Of a DNA stretch of 64,000 nt, positions 26,468 to 35,184 are shown piece after piece. A program made the position numbers and the translations under genes. Within the stretch, counting starts at the first letter, position 1. Each line of letters starts with the position of its first letter. The stretch spans positions 1 to 64,000 of the forward strand of contig NZ_CAKKMS010000003.1 of NCBI RefSeq assembly GCF_918698245.1. The letters are read 5' to 3'. This DNA is from Pedobacter sp. Bi126 (GTDB lineage: Bacteria; Bacteroidota; Bacteroidia; Sphingobacteriales; Sphingobacteriaceae). Below the pieces are notes generated by a model. It was given only the letters and a program-made list of their open reading frames with translations, did no database searches and was not told where the DNA came from.

Positions 26468-26707
26468 TATTTTGTGTTTATGTAGATTATGTATATGACG
26501 GTGAAAACTCCTAAAAGATTATCCCTTAACACTATTTAACTAAATTTTGATAAAGTGATGACGAAGGGAAGATTTTAATGGCAAAATACATCACAAATAT
26601 TCCATTTTACATGATTCCATCTTTGCTAACAAACCTTTTACGGGCTATTTTTTCTAATCAACCACTAATCACCTATATTTAAATTTTATTCCTAAAAACT
26701 AGCTTAA

Positions 26708-28579
26708 ATGAACCTTACCAGAATTTTCAGTCTTTTATTTTGTCTGTTTATTTCTAATGAATTAATAGCCCAGCAAACCGATTCGGCATATGTTAGAGAA
26801 AACTATACTAAAATAGAACGCCAGATCCCCATGCGCGATGGGGTTAAACTCTTCACTTCCATTTATATACCCAAAAATCAAACCAAAAAATATCCATTTT
26901 TAATTAACCGAACACCCTATACCGTTGCGCCTTATGGTGAAGATAAATATAAGCTGAGTTTGGGTAATTTTCCGGCGATGATGCGTGAGGGATTTATTTT
27001 TGTATATCAAGATGTGAGGGGCCGATGGATGAGTGAGGGCACTTTTGCCGATATCCGTCCTCAACTGGTTGGAAAAAAATCTAAAACAGCTATTGATGAA
27101 AGTACAGATACTTACGACACCATCGACTGGTTGGTTAAAAACGTGAAAGGCAACAATGGCAATGCGGGTATTTATGGCATTTCGTATCCTGGGTTTTATT
27201 CTACCACTTCATTGCCAAATGCACACCCTGCGCTAAAGGCCGTTTCGCCTCAGGCACCAGTTACCGATTGGTTTATGGGTGATGATTTCCACCACCGTGG
27301 TACATTATTCCTAATGGATGCTTTCAGTTTTATGGGCAATTTTGGTGTGCCGAGACCTAAACCGATTACACCAGATAAAGGACCTAAAGGTTTTCAGTTT
27401 CCCATTCAAGACAATTATCGCTTTTATTTAGAAGCTGGATCGGTTAAGAACCTAAAAGACAAATATTTTGCAGATAGTATTAAATTCTGGAATGATTTGT
27501 TTAAACACCCGAACCTGGACACCTTCTGGAAAGCACGTTTAATTACCCCGCATTTAACCAACGTAAAACCTGCAGTGATGGTGGTTGGTGGCTTTTTCGA
27601 TGCCGAAGATGCCTATGGAACTTTTGATACTTACAAAGCAATTGAGAAACAAAATCCCGGCGCCAATAATATCCTGGTTGCAGGACCTTGGTTCCATGGC
27701 GGCTGGGTACGTAGTGATGGTTCTTATTTCGGCGATATCCCTTTCGGTAAAACCACCAGTATCGATTACCAGGAGCAATACGAACTGCCTTTCTTTAAAC
27801 ATTATTTAAAAGGTGAAGGCGATTTTAATGCAGCAGAAGCCAATATTTTTGTAACCGGAAGTAACGAATGGAAAAAGTTCAAAACATGGCCACCACAAGA
27901 AGTAGAAAACAAAAACTTGTATTTACAACCTAATGGAAAGCTCAGTTTCGAAAAAGTGGGCAGAACCGATAGCTGGGATGAATATGTGAGCGATCCCAAT
28001 AATCCTGTACCTTACCAGGATGGCATTCAGGCCAAACGTACCCGCGAGTACATGATCGATGATCAGCGTTTTGCTGCCCGCCGTCCGGATGTGAAAACTT
28101 ACCAAAGCGACGCTTTAACAGAAGACATTACCTTAACCGGTCCTGTTTTGGCCAATCTCGTGGTTTCTACTACTGGAACAGATGCCGATTATGTAGTTAA
28201 ACTGATTGATGTTTATCCTGAAGATGCACCAAATCCAGAACCTAACCCTAAAAACCTGATTATGGGTGGTTACGAAATGCTGGTGCGGGGAGAAATTATG
28301 CGCGGAAAATACCGTAACAGTTTCGAAAAACCTGAGCCATTTGTTCCTGGTGCCATCACAAAAGTAAATTACCCTTTACCCGATGTGGCGCATACCTTTA
28401 AAAAAGGCCATAAAATTATGATCCAGATCCAAAACTCATGGTTCCCTTTAGCTGATCGTAATCCACAGAAATTTATGGATATCTATCAGGCAGAACCACA
28501 GGATTTTCAAAAAGCTACACACAAAATTTATCACGACGTGCACAACAGTTCGTTTATTACCGTTTCGGTGTTGAAGTAA
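26708..28579 (+). CDS. CocE/NonD family hydrolase 1
   Basis: 623 residues with a signal peptide cut after about residue 21. The alpha/beta-hydrolase core of the S15/CocE family has a catalytic Ser159 in GISYPG, an Asp in VVGGFFDAEDAYG and a His in GPWFHGGW. An N-terminal block, IPMRDGVKLFTSIYIPK, is the family start signature. The C-terminal jelly-roll domain (about 440-620) has ATDADYVVKLIDVYPEDAP-like text. The family hydrolyses acyl esters or N-terminal acyl groups such as glutaryl-7-ACA. It is paralogous to the next gene, and both are probably exported peptidases or acylases. Confidence 0.93.
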   Translation: MNLTRIFSLLFCLFISNELIAQQTDSAYVRENYTKIERQIPMRDGVKLFTSIYIPKNQTKKYPFLINRTPYTVAPYGEDKYKLSLGNFPAMMREGFIFVYQDVRGRWMSEGTFADIRPQLVGKKSKTAIDESTDTYDTIDWLVKNVKGNNGNAGIYGISYPGFYSTTSLPNAHPALKAVSPQAPVTDWFMGDDFHHRGTLFLMDAFSFMGNFGVPRPKPITPDKGPKGFQFPIQDNYRFYLEAGSVKNLKDKYFADSIKFWNDLFKHPNLDTFWKARLITPHLTNVKPAVMVVGGFFDAEDAYGTFDTYKAIEKQNPGANNILVAGPWFHGGWVRSDGSYFGDIPFGKTTSIDYQEQYELPFFKHYLKGEGDFNAAEANIFVTGSNEWKKFKTWPPQEVENKNLYLQPNGKLSFEKVGRTDSWDEYVSDPNNPVPYQDGIQAKRTREYMIDDQRFAARRPDVKTYQSDALTEDITLTGPVLANLVVSTTGTDADYVVKLIDVYPEDAPNPEPNPKNLIMGGYEMLVRGEIMRGKYRNSFEKPEPFVPGAITKVNYPLPDVAHTFKKGHKIMIQIQNSWFPLADRNPQKFMDIYQAEPQDFQKATHKIYHDVHNSSFITVSVLK

Positions 28580-28605
28580 AATATTGGATTCTTAATCCCG
28601 CGGTT

Positions 28606-28668
28606 CGTCATTCCCAACTTAATTGGGAATCATAATGCTTTAAGATTCCCGCCTACGCGGGAATGACG
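28606..28668. repeat. CGTCATTCCC ... TGACG repeat unit
   Basis: A 63-base unit bounded by CGTCA and TGACG. It has two palindromes, ATTCCCAACTTAATTGGGAAT and ATTCCCGCCTACGCGGGAAT, around a middle with TGCTTTAAG. A second copy in the opposite orientation is at 50942-51011. Confidence 0.8.
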
Positions 28669-28703
28669 CCTGAGTTTAAAATAGATAGCAAATAACTATG
28701 GCC

Positions 28704-28727
28704 TTGGTTCGTGTCACCACAAACCAA
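28704..28727. repeat. TTGGTT.GTG inverted repeat
   Basis: TTGGTTCGTG and CACAAACCAA pair imperfectly around TCAC. It resembles the hairpin at 10367-10389. Confidence 0.4.
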
Positions 28728-28757
28728 ACACATAAATAACTAACTTATTATAATAAA

Positions 28758-30623
28758 ATGAAATACTTAAAACTAATAATTATCCTGCTTTCGGCATCTT
28801 CTGCTTTTGCGCAAAGTGATACAGGATATCCAAAAGCTAATTACACCAAAAAAGAAGTTTATATCCCAATGCGCGATGGAACTAAACTTTTTACCGCCAT
28901 CTACACACCTAAAGATGCCGCCAAGAATAAAAAATATCCGATGATAATGCAACGTACCTGTTATAGCGTTGCCCCATATGGCGAAGATAAATTTCCTGCA
29001 AAATTAGGCCCATCAGAATTGATGATGAAAGAGGGTTATATCATGGTGTATCAGGATGTACGCGGTCGCTGGAAAAGTGAAGGTGCCTGGACAAATATGA
29101 CCCCTGTTATCGATAACAAAAAAAGCAAAAAAGAGGTTGATGAAGGTTCTGATACTTACGATACCATCGATTGGCTGGTTAGAAACGTAGCCAATAACAA
29201 CGGCAAAGTTGGCCAATGGGGAATTTCTTATCCAGGCTTTTATACTGCTGCAGGAATTTTGAGCAATCACCCTGCTTTAAAAGCCTCATCGCCACAAGCG
29301 CCGATTTCAGATTTCTTTTTTGATGATTTCCACCACAACGGATCATTTTTGCAGAGCTATTTCATGACTTTTCCAGTATTTGGTGTGCAAAAAACCGATA
29401 CTACCTCTAAAGCCTGGTACAATAACCAGTTAATTCTTCCAAAAACAAAAGATGGTTATCAGTTTGCTTTAGATTTAGGCCCTTTAAGCAATGCAGACAA
29501 ATATTACAAGGATAATTTTTTCTGGCAAGAAACCGTTAGCCACCCAAACTATGATGAGTTTTGGCAAAAACGTGGATTATTAAAACATTACAACACCATT
29601 AAACCTGCGGTAATGGTAGTTGGTGGCTGGTACGATGCCGAAGATCTGTCTGGCCCGTTAAACATTTATAAAACCATCGAAAAGAAAAACCCTAATGCCT
29701 ACAATACGATTGTAATGGGACCATTTGGACACGGAAGATGGAGCCGCGAAACCGGTCATACCATGCATAGCAATGTGTATTTCGGAGATAGCATTGCAAC
29801 CTTCTATCAGAAAGAAATTGAAGCTAAATTCTTTAATCACTTCTTAAAAGGAAATGGCGATAAAAACACTGGCCTGCCTGAAGCCTATATGTTCGATACC
29901 GGCAAAAAACAATGGGAAACTTTTACCAAATGGCCAACTGAAAAGGCGACTAAACAAAAATTATATCTAGGTGCAGATGGTAAGCTTAGCATGACTGCAC
30001 CCGGTGCGGCTGGTTCAGTAAACTACATTAGCGATCCATTAAAGCCAGTTCCATATACCGAAGATTTAACTACAACATTGGGCTTTACGCCACACAATTA
30101 CATGAGTGAAGACCAACGTTTTGCGGGCAGAAGACCAGATGTGTTGGTTTATCAAACCGATGTATTGGATAACGATATTACCTTGGGAGGCGAAATTATG
30201 TCGCACCTTAAAATTGCAACCACAGGTACCGATGCAGATTTTATTGTAAAGCTGATCGATGTTTATCCTGCCGATGAGCCGAACAACCCTTACATGCCAA
30301 ACAAGAATATCATTTTGAGCAATTACTGGCAAATGGTGCGTTCGGAAGTTATGCCTGCACGCTTCCGCAATAGTTTCGAAAAACCCGAGGCCTTGGTAGC
30401 CAACCAGAAAACGGATGTGAACTTTCAGCTACAGGATGTATTACACACCTTTAAAAAAGGACACCGGATTATGATCCAGGTGCAGAGTACAGCATTCCCT
30501 TTATTTGCGCGTAATCCACAAAAATTTGTAGAAAACCCATATAAAGCAACAGAAGCCGATTATATTAAAGCTACACAAACTGTATTTAACGATAGTTTTA
30601 TCGAAGTTGATGTGATAAAATAA
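28758..30623 (+). CDS. CocE/NonD family hydrolase 2
   Basis: 621 residues, same architecture as its upstream neighbour: signal peptide to about residue 18, then a catalytic Ser in GISYPG, Asp in VVGGWYDAEDLSGP and His in GPFGHGRW. The C-terminal jelly-roll has TGTDADFIVKLIDVYPADEP. Large shared blocks with gene 26708-28579 (for example QDVRGRW and DDFHHNGS versus DDFHHRGT) indicate a local tandem duplication followed by divergence. It lies 178 bases downstream of copy 1, separated by repeats. Confidence 0.93.
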   Translation: MKYLKLIIILLSASSAFAQSDTGYPKANYTKKEVYIPMRDGTKLFTAIYTPKDAAKNKKYPMIMQRTCYSVAPYGEDKFPAKLGPSELMMKEGYIMVYQDVRGRWKSEGAWTNMTPVIDNKKSKKEVDEGSDTYDTIDWLVRNVANNNGKVGQWGISYPGFYTAAGILSNHPALKASSPQAPISDFFFDDFHHNGSFLQSYFMTFPVFGVQKTDTTSKAWYNNQLILPKTKDGYQFALDLGPLSNADKYYKDNFFWQETVSHPNYDEFWQKRGLLKHYNTIKPAVMVVGGWYDAEDLSGPLNIYKTIEKKNPNAYNTIVMGPFGHGRWSRETGHTMHSNVYFGDSIATFYQKEIEAKFFNHFLKGNGDKNTGLPEAYMFDTGKKQWETFTKWPTEKATKQKLYLGADGKLSMTAPGAAGSVNYISDPLKPVPYTEDLTTTLGFTPHNYMSEDQRFAGRRPDVLVYQTDVLDNDITLGGEIMSHLKIATTGTDADFIVKLIDVYPADEPNNPYMPNKNIILSNYWQMVRSEVMPARFRNSFEKPEALVANQKTDVNFQLQDVLHTFKKGHRIMIQVQSTAFPLFARNPQKFVENPYKATEADYIKATQTVFNDSFIEVDVIK

Positions 30624-30697
30624 TTGATAAGCTCATGCTCGTTTCTAACGAGCGTGCAATTACCGATCGTTTTTAACGATCAACAAAAACATAACAA

Positions 30698-32350
30698 ATG
30701 AAAAAGTTTCTATTCATCCTTTCCATAGTCCTCAGCGTTTCGGCTGTACAGGCACAGATGCTTGGCAAAAACCAGGTAAACTCAAGGGCCGATAGCCTCC
30801 GCGGAACACTTACCCCTTTACGTACCTGCTACGATATTAATTATTACCACTTAGATGTGAAGATCGATATCGACCAGAAAACAGTAAGCGGCAGCAATGA
30901 ATTTGCTTTTACCGCCACACAGGATTTCACCAAATTACAGTTTGACCTTTTTGATAACCTAAAAGTAGATAAGGTAGTATACAAAGGTGCCAGTTTACCT
31001 TTTACCCGAGAATACAATGCAGTTTTTGTAACCTTCCCGAAAGCAGTTAAAAAAGATAGTAAGGATAAATTCACGGTTTTTTATTCAGGAAATCCTTTGG
31101 TGGCAAAAACACCGCCCTGGGATGGCGGTTTTATCTTCAAAAAAGATGAAGCAGGCAATCCTTTTGTTTCTGTGGCCTGCCAGGGTTTGGGTGCTAGTGT
31201 ATGGTGGCCAAATAAAGACCACCAGAGCGACGAGGTAGATAGTATGTTAATCAGCATTAGTGTTCCTAAAACTTTGCAGGAAATATCTAATGGAAGGCTG
31301 AGAAATACTGTAGATAAACCGGATGGTTATAAACAATACAATTGGTTTGTCGCTAATCCCATCAACAACTACGACGTAACCTTTTATATTGGCAAATATG
31401 CGCACTGGCAAGACAGTTACGATGGGGAAAACGGAAAACTCAGCATCGATTACTGGGCGCTGCAAACCGATAGCGCCAAAGCACGTCCACATTGGGATGC
31501 CGATGTTAAACCCATGCTAAAATGTTTCGAATATTGGTTTGGTCCTTACCCATGGTACAAAGATGGCTACAAACTGGTTCAGGCACCACATTTAGGGATG
31601 GAACACCAAAGCGCGGTAGCTTATGGCAATCAGTTTAAACCAGGTTATTTAGGCAAAGATTTAAGCGGTACCGGCCATGGCTTAAAATGGGATTTTATCA
31701 CCATCCACGAGAGCGGCCACGAATGGTTCGGCAATAACATCACCTCAAAAGATATCGCCGATATGTGGATTCACGAAGGTTTCACCAATTATTCGGAGGT
31801 ACTGTTTACCGAATGTACCGAAAATAAAGCGGCTGCAAACGAGTATGTAATCGGATTACAGAAAATCATCCAAAACGATATTCCCGTTATTGGCCCTTAT
31901 GGTGTAAATAAAGAAGGTTCAGGCGATATGTATCCCAAAGGGGCAAACCTGATTAGCACCATTCGCCAGTTAATTAATAACGATGAAAAGTTCAGACAGA
32001 TTCTTCGCGGACTAAGCAAAACATTTTACCATCAAACGGTAACCACTGCTCAGATCGAAAATTACATAGCCAAACAAAGCGGGCTTAAATTGGATAAAGT
32101 TTTCGATCAGTATTTACGTTTTACCAAAATCCCGGTTTTAGAATATAAAATCGACAATGGCACTTTATCTTATCGTTGGATAACCGATGTTAAAGGTTTT
32201 GATATGCCTGTGCGCGTAACATTAAAAACAGGCGCTTATACCTTGATTAAACCTACAAACGATTGGAAAACACTTAAAGTGGATGCCAGCATAAATGCAG
32301 ATAATTTCAAACACGATCCGTTGTTTTATGTTAACCTCAAAAAAGGATAA
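30698..32350 (+). CDS. M1 family zinc metallopeptidase
   Basis: 550 residues with a signal peptide cut at about residue 19. The zinc site is HESGHEWFGN (HExxH at 337-341) with the third ligand Glu360 in WIHEGFTNYSE, spaced by 18 residues as in the family. The exopeptidase motif near 299 reads HLGMEHQSA, a variant of GxMEN that also occurs in Bacteroidota M1 enzymes. It cuts N-terminal residues from peptides. Its position, following two CocE-like hydrolases, points to a shared role in peptide or acyl-peptide use, but no substrate is evident. Confidence 0.94.
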   Translation: MKKFLFILSIVLSVSAVQAQMLGKNQVNSRADSLRGTLTPLRTCYDINYYHLDVKIDIDQKTVSGSNEFAFTATQDFTKLQFDLFDNLKVDKVVYKGASLPFTREYNAVFVTFPKAVKKDSKDKFTVFYSGNPLVAKTPPWDGGFIFKKDEAGNPFVSVACQGLGASVWWPNKDHQSDEVDSMLISISVPKTLQEISNGRLRNTVDKPDGYKQYNWFVANPINNYDVTFYIGKYAHWQDSYDGENGKLSIDYWALQTDSAKARPHWDADVKPMLKCFEYWFGPYPWYKDGYKLVQAPHLGMEHQSAVAYGNQFKPGYLGKDLSGTGHGLKWDFITIHESGHEWFGNNITSKDIADMWIHEGFTNYSEVLFTECTENKAAANEYVIGLQKIIQNDIPVIGPYGVNKEGSGDMYPKGANLISTIRQLINNDEKFRQILRGLSKTFYHQTVTTAQIENYIAKQSGLKLDKVFDQYLRFTKIPVLEYKIDNGTLSYRWITDVKGFDMPVRVTLKTGAYTLIKPTNDWKTLKVDASINADNFKHDPLFYVNLKKG

Positions 32351-32365
32351 TGCTTCTCCCGGACA

Positions 32366-32412
32366 GACTTGCGAAGTTTCAAAGGCCACCAGCACAGGCA
32401 ACTTCGCAAGTC
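32366..32412. repeat. GACTTGCGAAGTT inverted repeat
   Basis: GACTTGCGAAGTT (32366-32378) and AACTTCGCAAGTC (32400-32412) form 13-base perfect arms. The same arms recur at 43885-43928. The loop is GC-rich. Confidence 0.7.
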
Positions 32413-32541
32413 GCCTCAGCACGAGCATAGCCTGAAGTGAAGGATCGACCAAATAAATTTCATCTTATGCAACTTTTCGACAAAATCATCGTCTTATAAG
32501 AAAAAGCTCATTATTCATCTAAAAAATAAAAATCTATATCC

Positions 32542-33273
32542 ATGAAAAAAGTATTTGCAATATTATTGGCATCCTTAACATTAACCTCTAGTATTAATGT
32601 AATTGCTAAAAATCAGATCAGCCACAACATTTCAAAAAATAATAGCGATGACAGAGCGGTAAAAAACTTCAACGGAGTTGCTGCAGCAGGCCCAATAAAC
32701 GTAATTGTAACTTTGGGAAATAGCGAAAGCTGTCGTTTAGAAGGCGATGCTGATGCATTGGCCTCAATTGTTACCGAAGTAAAAGGCAATGTTCTGGTTA
32801 TCCGCCCACAAACCAGTATTACCAGCTGGACTAGAAAATACGAAGGCAAAAAAATCACGGCTTACGTAACAGCAAAAGAGTTGGCCAGCTTAACCGTAAG
32901 TGGTGATGGCAACTTAAGCGTTAATGGAAAAATCAACACAGGTAGTCTAACTACAACTGTAAGCGGTTCGGGAAGCATTAAAGCAACCGCTGATGTAGAC
33001 AACTACAGTGGTGTGATTAGCGGTTCTGGTGCAATAAACATTACAGGCGGTGCAGATCATGCAAAAGTAGTAATCAGCAGCTCAGGTACCTTTGCCGGTA
33101 AATCTTTTTCTACAAAAACTTTAACCAGTACCATTAGTGGTTCAGGAACCATAAACATCGCGGTAAGCGAAAGCATCAGAGCCGTAATCAGCGGATCAGG
33201 AAGCGTAAATTACTCTGGCAACCCAAGTGTTGATAAAACTATTGTTGGCTCAGGTGGAGTGAGAAAAGTATAA
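32542..33273 (+). CDS. Head-GIN domain (DUF2807) protein
   Basis: 243 residues with a signal peptide ending about residue 22. The mature part is a right-handed beta-helix of DUF2807: the start RAVKNFNGVAAAGPINVIVT, then ladder repeats such as SGSGSIKAT, ISGSGAINITGG, ISGSGTINIA and ISGSGSVNYSG. The Gly-Ser turns line up regularly. The family is thought to be surface-attached or adhesin-like, although direct data are limited. A strong terminator follows. Confidence 0.9.
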   Translation: MKKVFAILLASLTLTSSINVIAKNQISHNISKNNSDDRAVKNFNGVAAAGPINVIVTLGNSESCRLEGDADALASIVTEVKGNVLVIRPQTSITSWTRKYEGKKITAYVTAKELASLTVSGDGNLSVNGKINTGSLTTTVSGSGSIKATADVDNYSGVISGSGAINITGGADHAKVVISSSGTFAGKSFSTKTLTSTISGSGTINIAVSESIRAVISGSGSVNYSGNPSVDKTIVGSGGVRKV

Positions 33274-33292
33274 ATTAAGCTTTTTAATTGAG

Positions 33293-33326
33293 AAACACCT
33301 GCAAGAAATTGCAGGTGTTTTTTTTT
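33293..33326 (+). terminator. Terminator of the DUF2807 gene
   Basis: AACACCTGCA pairs with TGCAGGTGTT, followed by nine or more T residues. It lies 20 bases past the stop. Confidence 0.92.
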
Positions 33327-33365
33327 GGTAAAGGATTAATTTTTAGCTCCATTTCCCAATGCCAT

Positions 33366-33397
33366 CGTCATGCTGAACTTGTTTTACAAGTAGAAAT
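33366..33397 (+). repeat. CGTCATGCTGAAC repeat, degraded copy
   Basis: It begins CGTCATGCTGAACTTG. The right arm has decayed to TTTTACAAG and a later AAATAG word. The remaining 33327-33582 stretch holds nothing further that I recognise. See the intact copy at 61605-61631 and the pair at 46786-46811 and 47162-47190. Confidence 0.6.
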
Positions 33398-33582
33398 AGT
33401 ATTTCAACCGTCTTGTAGCTACTGCGTGGTCAGCACCTTTCTGCAATCATTTCAAGTCCTCAACCCAACTAGGATCGGATTTTCTATTTTATCGGGTTTT
33501 ATACATAGGCTGGTAGAGTAATAGGGTAGAAAGATCCCTTTTTAGCTTTAAACTATTATATTCGCTTAAAAACCTCTCTTCA

Positions 33583-34341
33583 ATGAAAAAACTATTATTA
33601 GCAGTACTTTTTATATCGAACATCGGTTCGATTCAAAGCCAAACATTAGATAAAAAATATCTCCCTGTGGTTACCAATTTTATCGCTTCAATAAAGAGCG
33701 GTTCCATAGAAAAACTGAGTAACAAAATCAAATATCCATTAAACAGGGTTTATCCGATCCCGCCCATTAAAAATAAGCAGGAATTTGTAAAAAGATATAA
33801 AGAGGTTTTTGATGATGACTTAGTCAAAAAAATTATTAGATCGAAGCCTTCATCAGATTGGGATGATGTAGGCTGGCGCGGAATTATGCTCTTAAACGGC
33901 GAATTATGGCTCGACACTGATGGTAAACTCCTTGCAGTAAACCACCAGTCAAAGTTAGAAGCCAAAGAGCAAACTAGGTTAATTAATGTGGAAAAAAGCA
34001 AATTGCATCCATCAATCAGTAATTTTATGCAGCCTGTATTAGTTTTAGAAACAGCTCAATACAGAATCAGGATTGATGACGTAGGCAATAATAATTACCG
34101 TTATGCTTCCTGGCCAATAAAAAGTAAAATGAGCGATAAACCTAAATTGGTTTTAAACAATGGCAAATGGACGCCTGATGGTAGTGGCGGCAATCACAAT
34201 TATCAATTTAAAAGTGGCGACTATTTATACACCTGTTTCATTACAGTTTTAGGCGAAGCAGGAGCCCCGCCAGCGCTATTAGAAATTAGCAAGGCCGGGA
34301 AACAGGTTTTATCCCAGCCCGCAAAAAAAATGATCCCTTAA
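33583..34341 (+). CDS. Exported protein of unknown function
   Basis: 252 residues with a signal peptide ending about residue 19 (IGSIQSQ). The mature region has an early helical segment (VTNFIASIKSGSIEKLSNKI) and conserved Trp/Asp positions (SSDWDDVGWRGIML). The C-terminal half includes GKWTPDGSGGNHNYQFKSGD. The first half resembles SnoaL-like tables of short beta strands and helices, but I cannot name a family. It lies 11 bases upstream of the DinB-like gene in the same direction, so they may form an operon. Confidence 0.7.
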   Translation: MKKLLLAVLFISNIGSIQSQTLDKKYLPVVTNFIASIKSGSIEKLSNKIKYPLNRVYPIPPIKNKQEFVKRYKEVFDDDLVKKIIRSKPSSDWDDVGWRGIMLLNGELWLDTDGKLLAVNHQSKLEAKEQTRLINVEKSKLHPSISNFMQPVLVLETAQYRIRIDDVGNNNYRYASWPIKSKMSDKPKLVLNNGKWTPDGSGGNHNYQFKSGDYLYTCFITVLGEAGAPPALLEISKAGKQVLSQPAKKMIP

Positions 34342-34352
34342 AATTTCTATAT

Positions 34353-34805
34353 ATGCTCACCGAAACCTTAAAAACACTTTTTAACCGCGACTTAAACAAG
34401 CTAAAATCCGAAATCGAGTCGTATAAAAACGACGCGAACTTATGGATTATAGATAAAAGCATTGCAAACTCAGCGGGGAACCTTTGCCTGCATTTAATCG
34501 GAAACATCAATACCTACATTGGCGCAACTCTGGGAGGCAGCAATTACATCCGCAACCGCGAGTTGGAGTTTTCATTAAAAAATGTTCCTAAACAGGAGCT
34601 TATCAACATGATTGAAGCAACTATAATTGTGGTTAACGAAACAGTGGGTAAAATAACAGAAGAGCAGCTCAATAGCGAATACCGAACATTGGTATTCCAG
34701 GAGAAAACATCAACCGAATTCTTCCTGGTTCATCTTACCACGCATTTAGCCTATCACTTAGGGCAGATCAATTACCACCGAAGATTATTGGATGACGAAC
34801 TGTAG
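34353..34805 (+). CDS. DinB/DUF1572-like protein
   Basis: 150 residues, a four-helix bundle with a hydrophobic face. Likely metal-ligand histidines are His48 in NLCLHLIGNINTY, and the late pair in FLVHLTTHLAYHLGQINYHR. The wide spacing of one early and two late His residues is the DinB/YfiT pattern. The family includes thiol-transferases and proteins of unknown role. There is no partner gene that would specify substrate. Confidence 0.82.
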   Translation: MLTETLKTLFNRDLNKLKSEIESYKNDANLWIIDKSIANSAGNLCLHLIGNINTYIGATLGGSNYIRNRELEFSLKNVPKQELINMIEATIIVVNETVGKITEEQLNSEYRTLVFQEKTSTEFFLVHLTTHLAYHLGQINYHRRLLDDEL

Positions 34806-34832
34806 TCAGGCGCTATGCGTCAAGCATAAAGC

Positions 34833-34895
34833 GATCTATGCTAGATCGTCCTTGCGAGGCTGGGTCGGCGGGAGCAGAAGCAATCTGCTTCGCAA
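34833..34895. repeat. GATCTA hairpin and CTTGCGAGG / GAAGCAATCT repeat
   Basis: A small hairpin (GATCTA-TGC-TAGATC, 34833-34847) precedes a unit starting CGTCCTTGCGAGG and ending with GCAGAAGCAATCTGCTTCGC. The word pair TTGCGAGG and GAAGCAATCT is a known type of dispersed unit in several bacterial genomes. It is GC-rich relative to its surroundings. Confidence 0.55.
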
Positions 34896-34911
34896 AATAG
34901 AATATATGTAA

Positions 34912-35184
34912 ATGAAAACCATAAAAGCAATCATATACCTAACTGTCTTGTTATTGATCATTTCTACTTTAGCAACATTAAAGCTGGAGGCTGCATCTGA
35001 CGGTTTAGATCAATACGGTTTCCCTTTTACTTTCTACGATAGTTTTTCTGGAAAGTGCGATAATTGCTATGAGAATTTTGGTTTTAAGCCGCTCAATTTT
35101 TTAGTAGATATTTTATTTGTTTTTTGCCTCGCTTTTGTAATAGTCATGGTAAAAATCAAGTTTTATAGGAAAAAATTATCATGA
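34912..35184 (+). CDS. Small membrane protein of unknown function with a CxxC pair
   Basis: 90 residues. A hydrophobic helix (about 5-25) is followed by a soluble loop with GKCDNCYENFGFKPL, then a second helix (about 62-83) and a basic tail. The CxxC pair in the loop could bind metal or form a disulfide. The last four bases overlap the start of the archaemetzincin-like gene (ATGA), so they are translated together. No family recognised. Confidence 0.65.
   Translation: MKTIKAIIYLTVLLLIISTLATLKLEAASDGLDQYGFPFTFYDSFSGKCDNCYENFGFKPLNFLVDILFVFCLAFVIVMVKIKFYRKKLS

Noticed and set aside
33288..33521. Plus-strand frame of 77 codons after the DUF2807 gene
   Set aside because: It begins inside the terminator and continues through a CGTCA repeat. 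The product has no motif.
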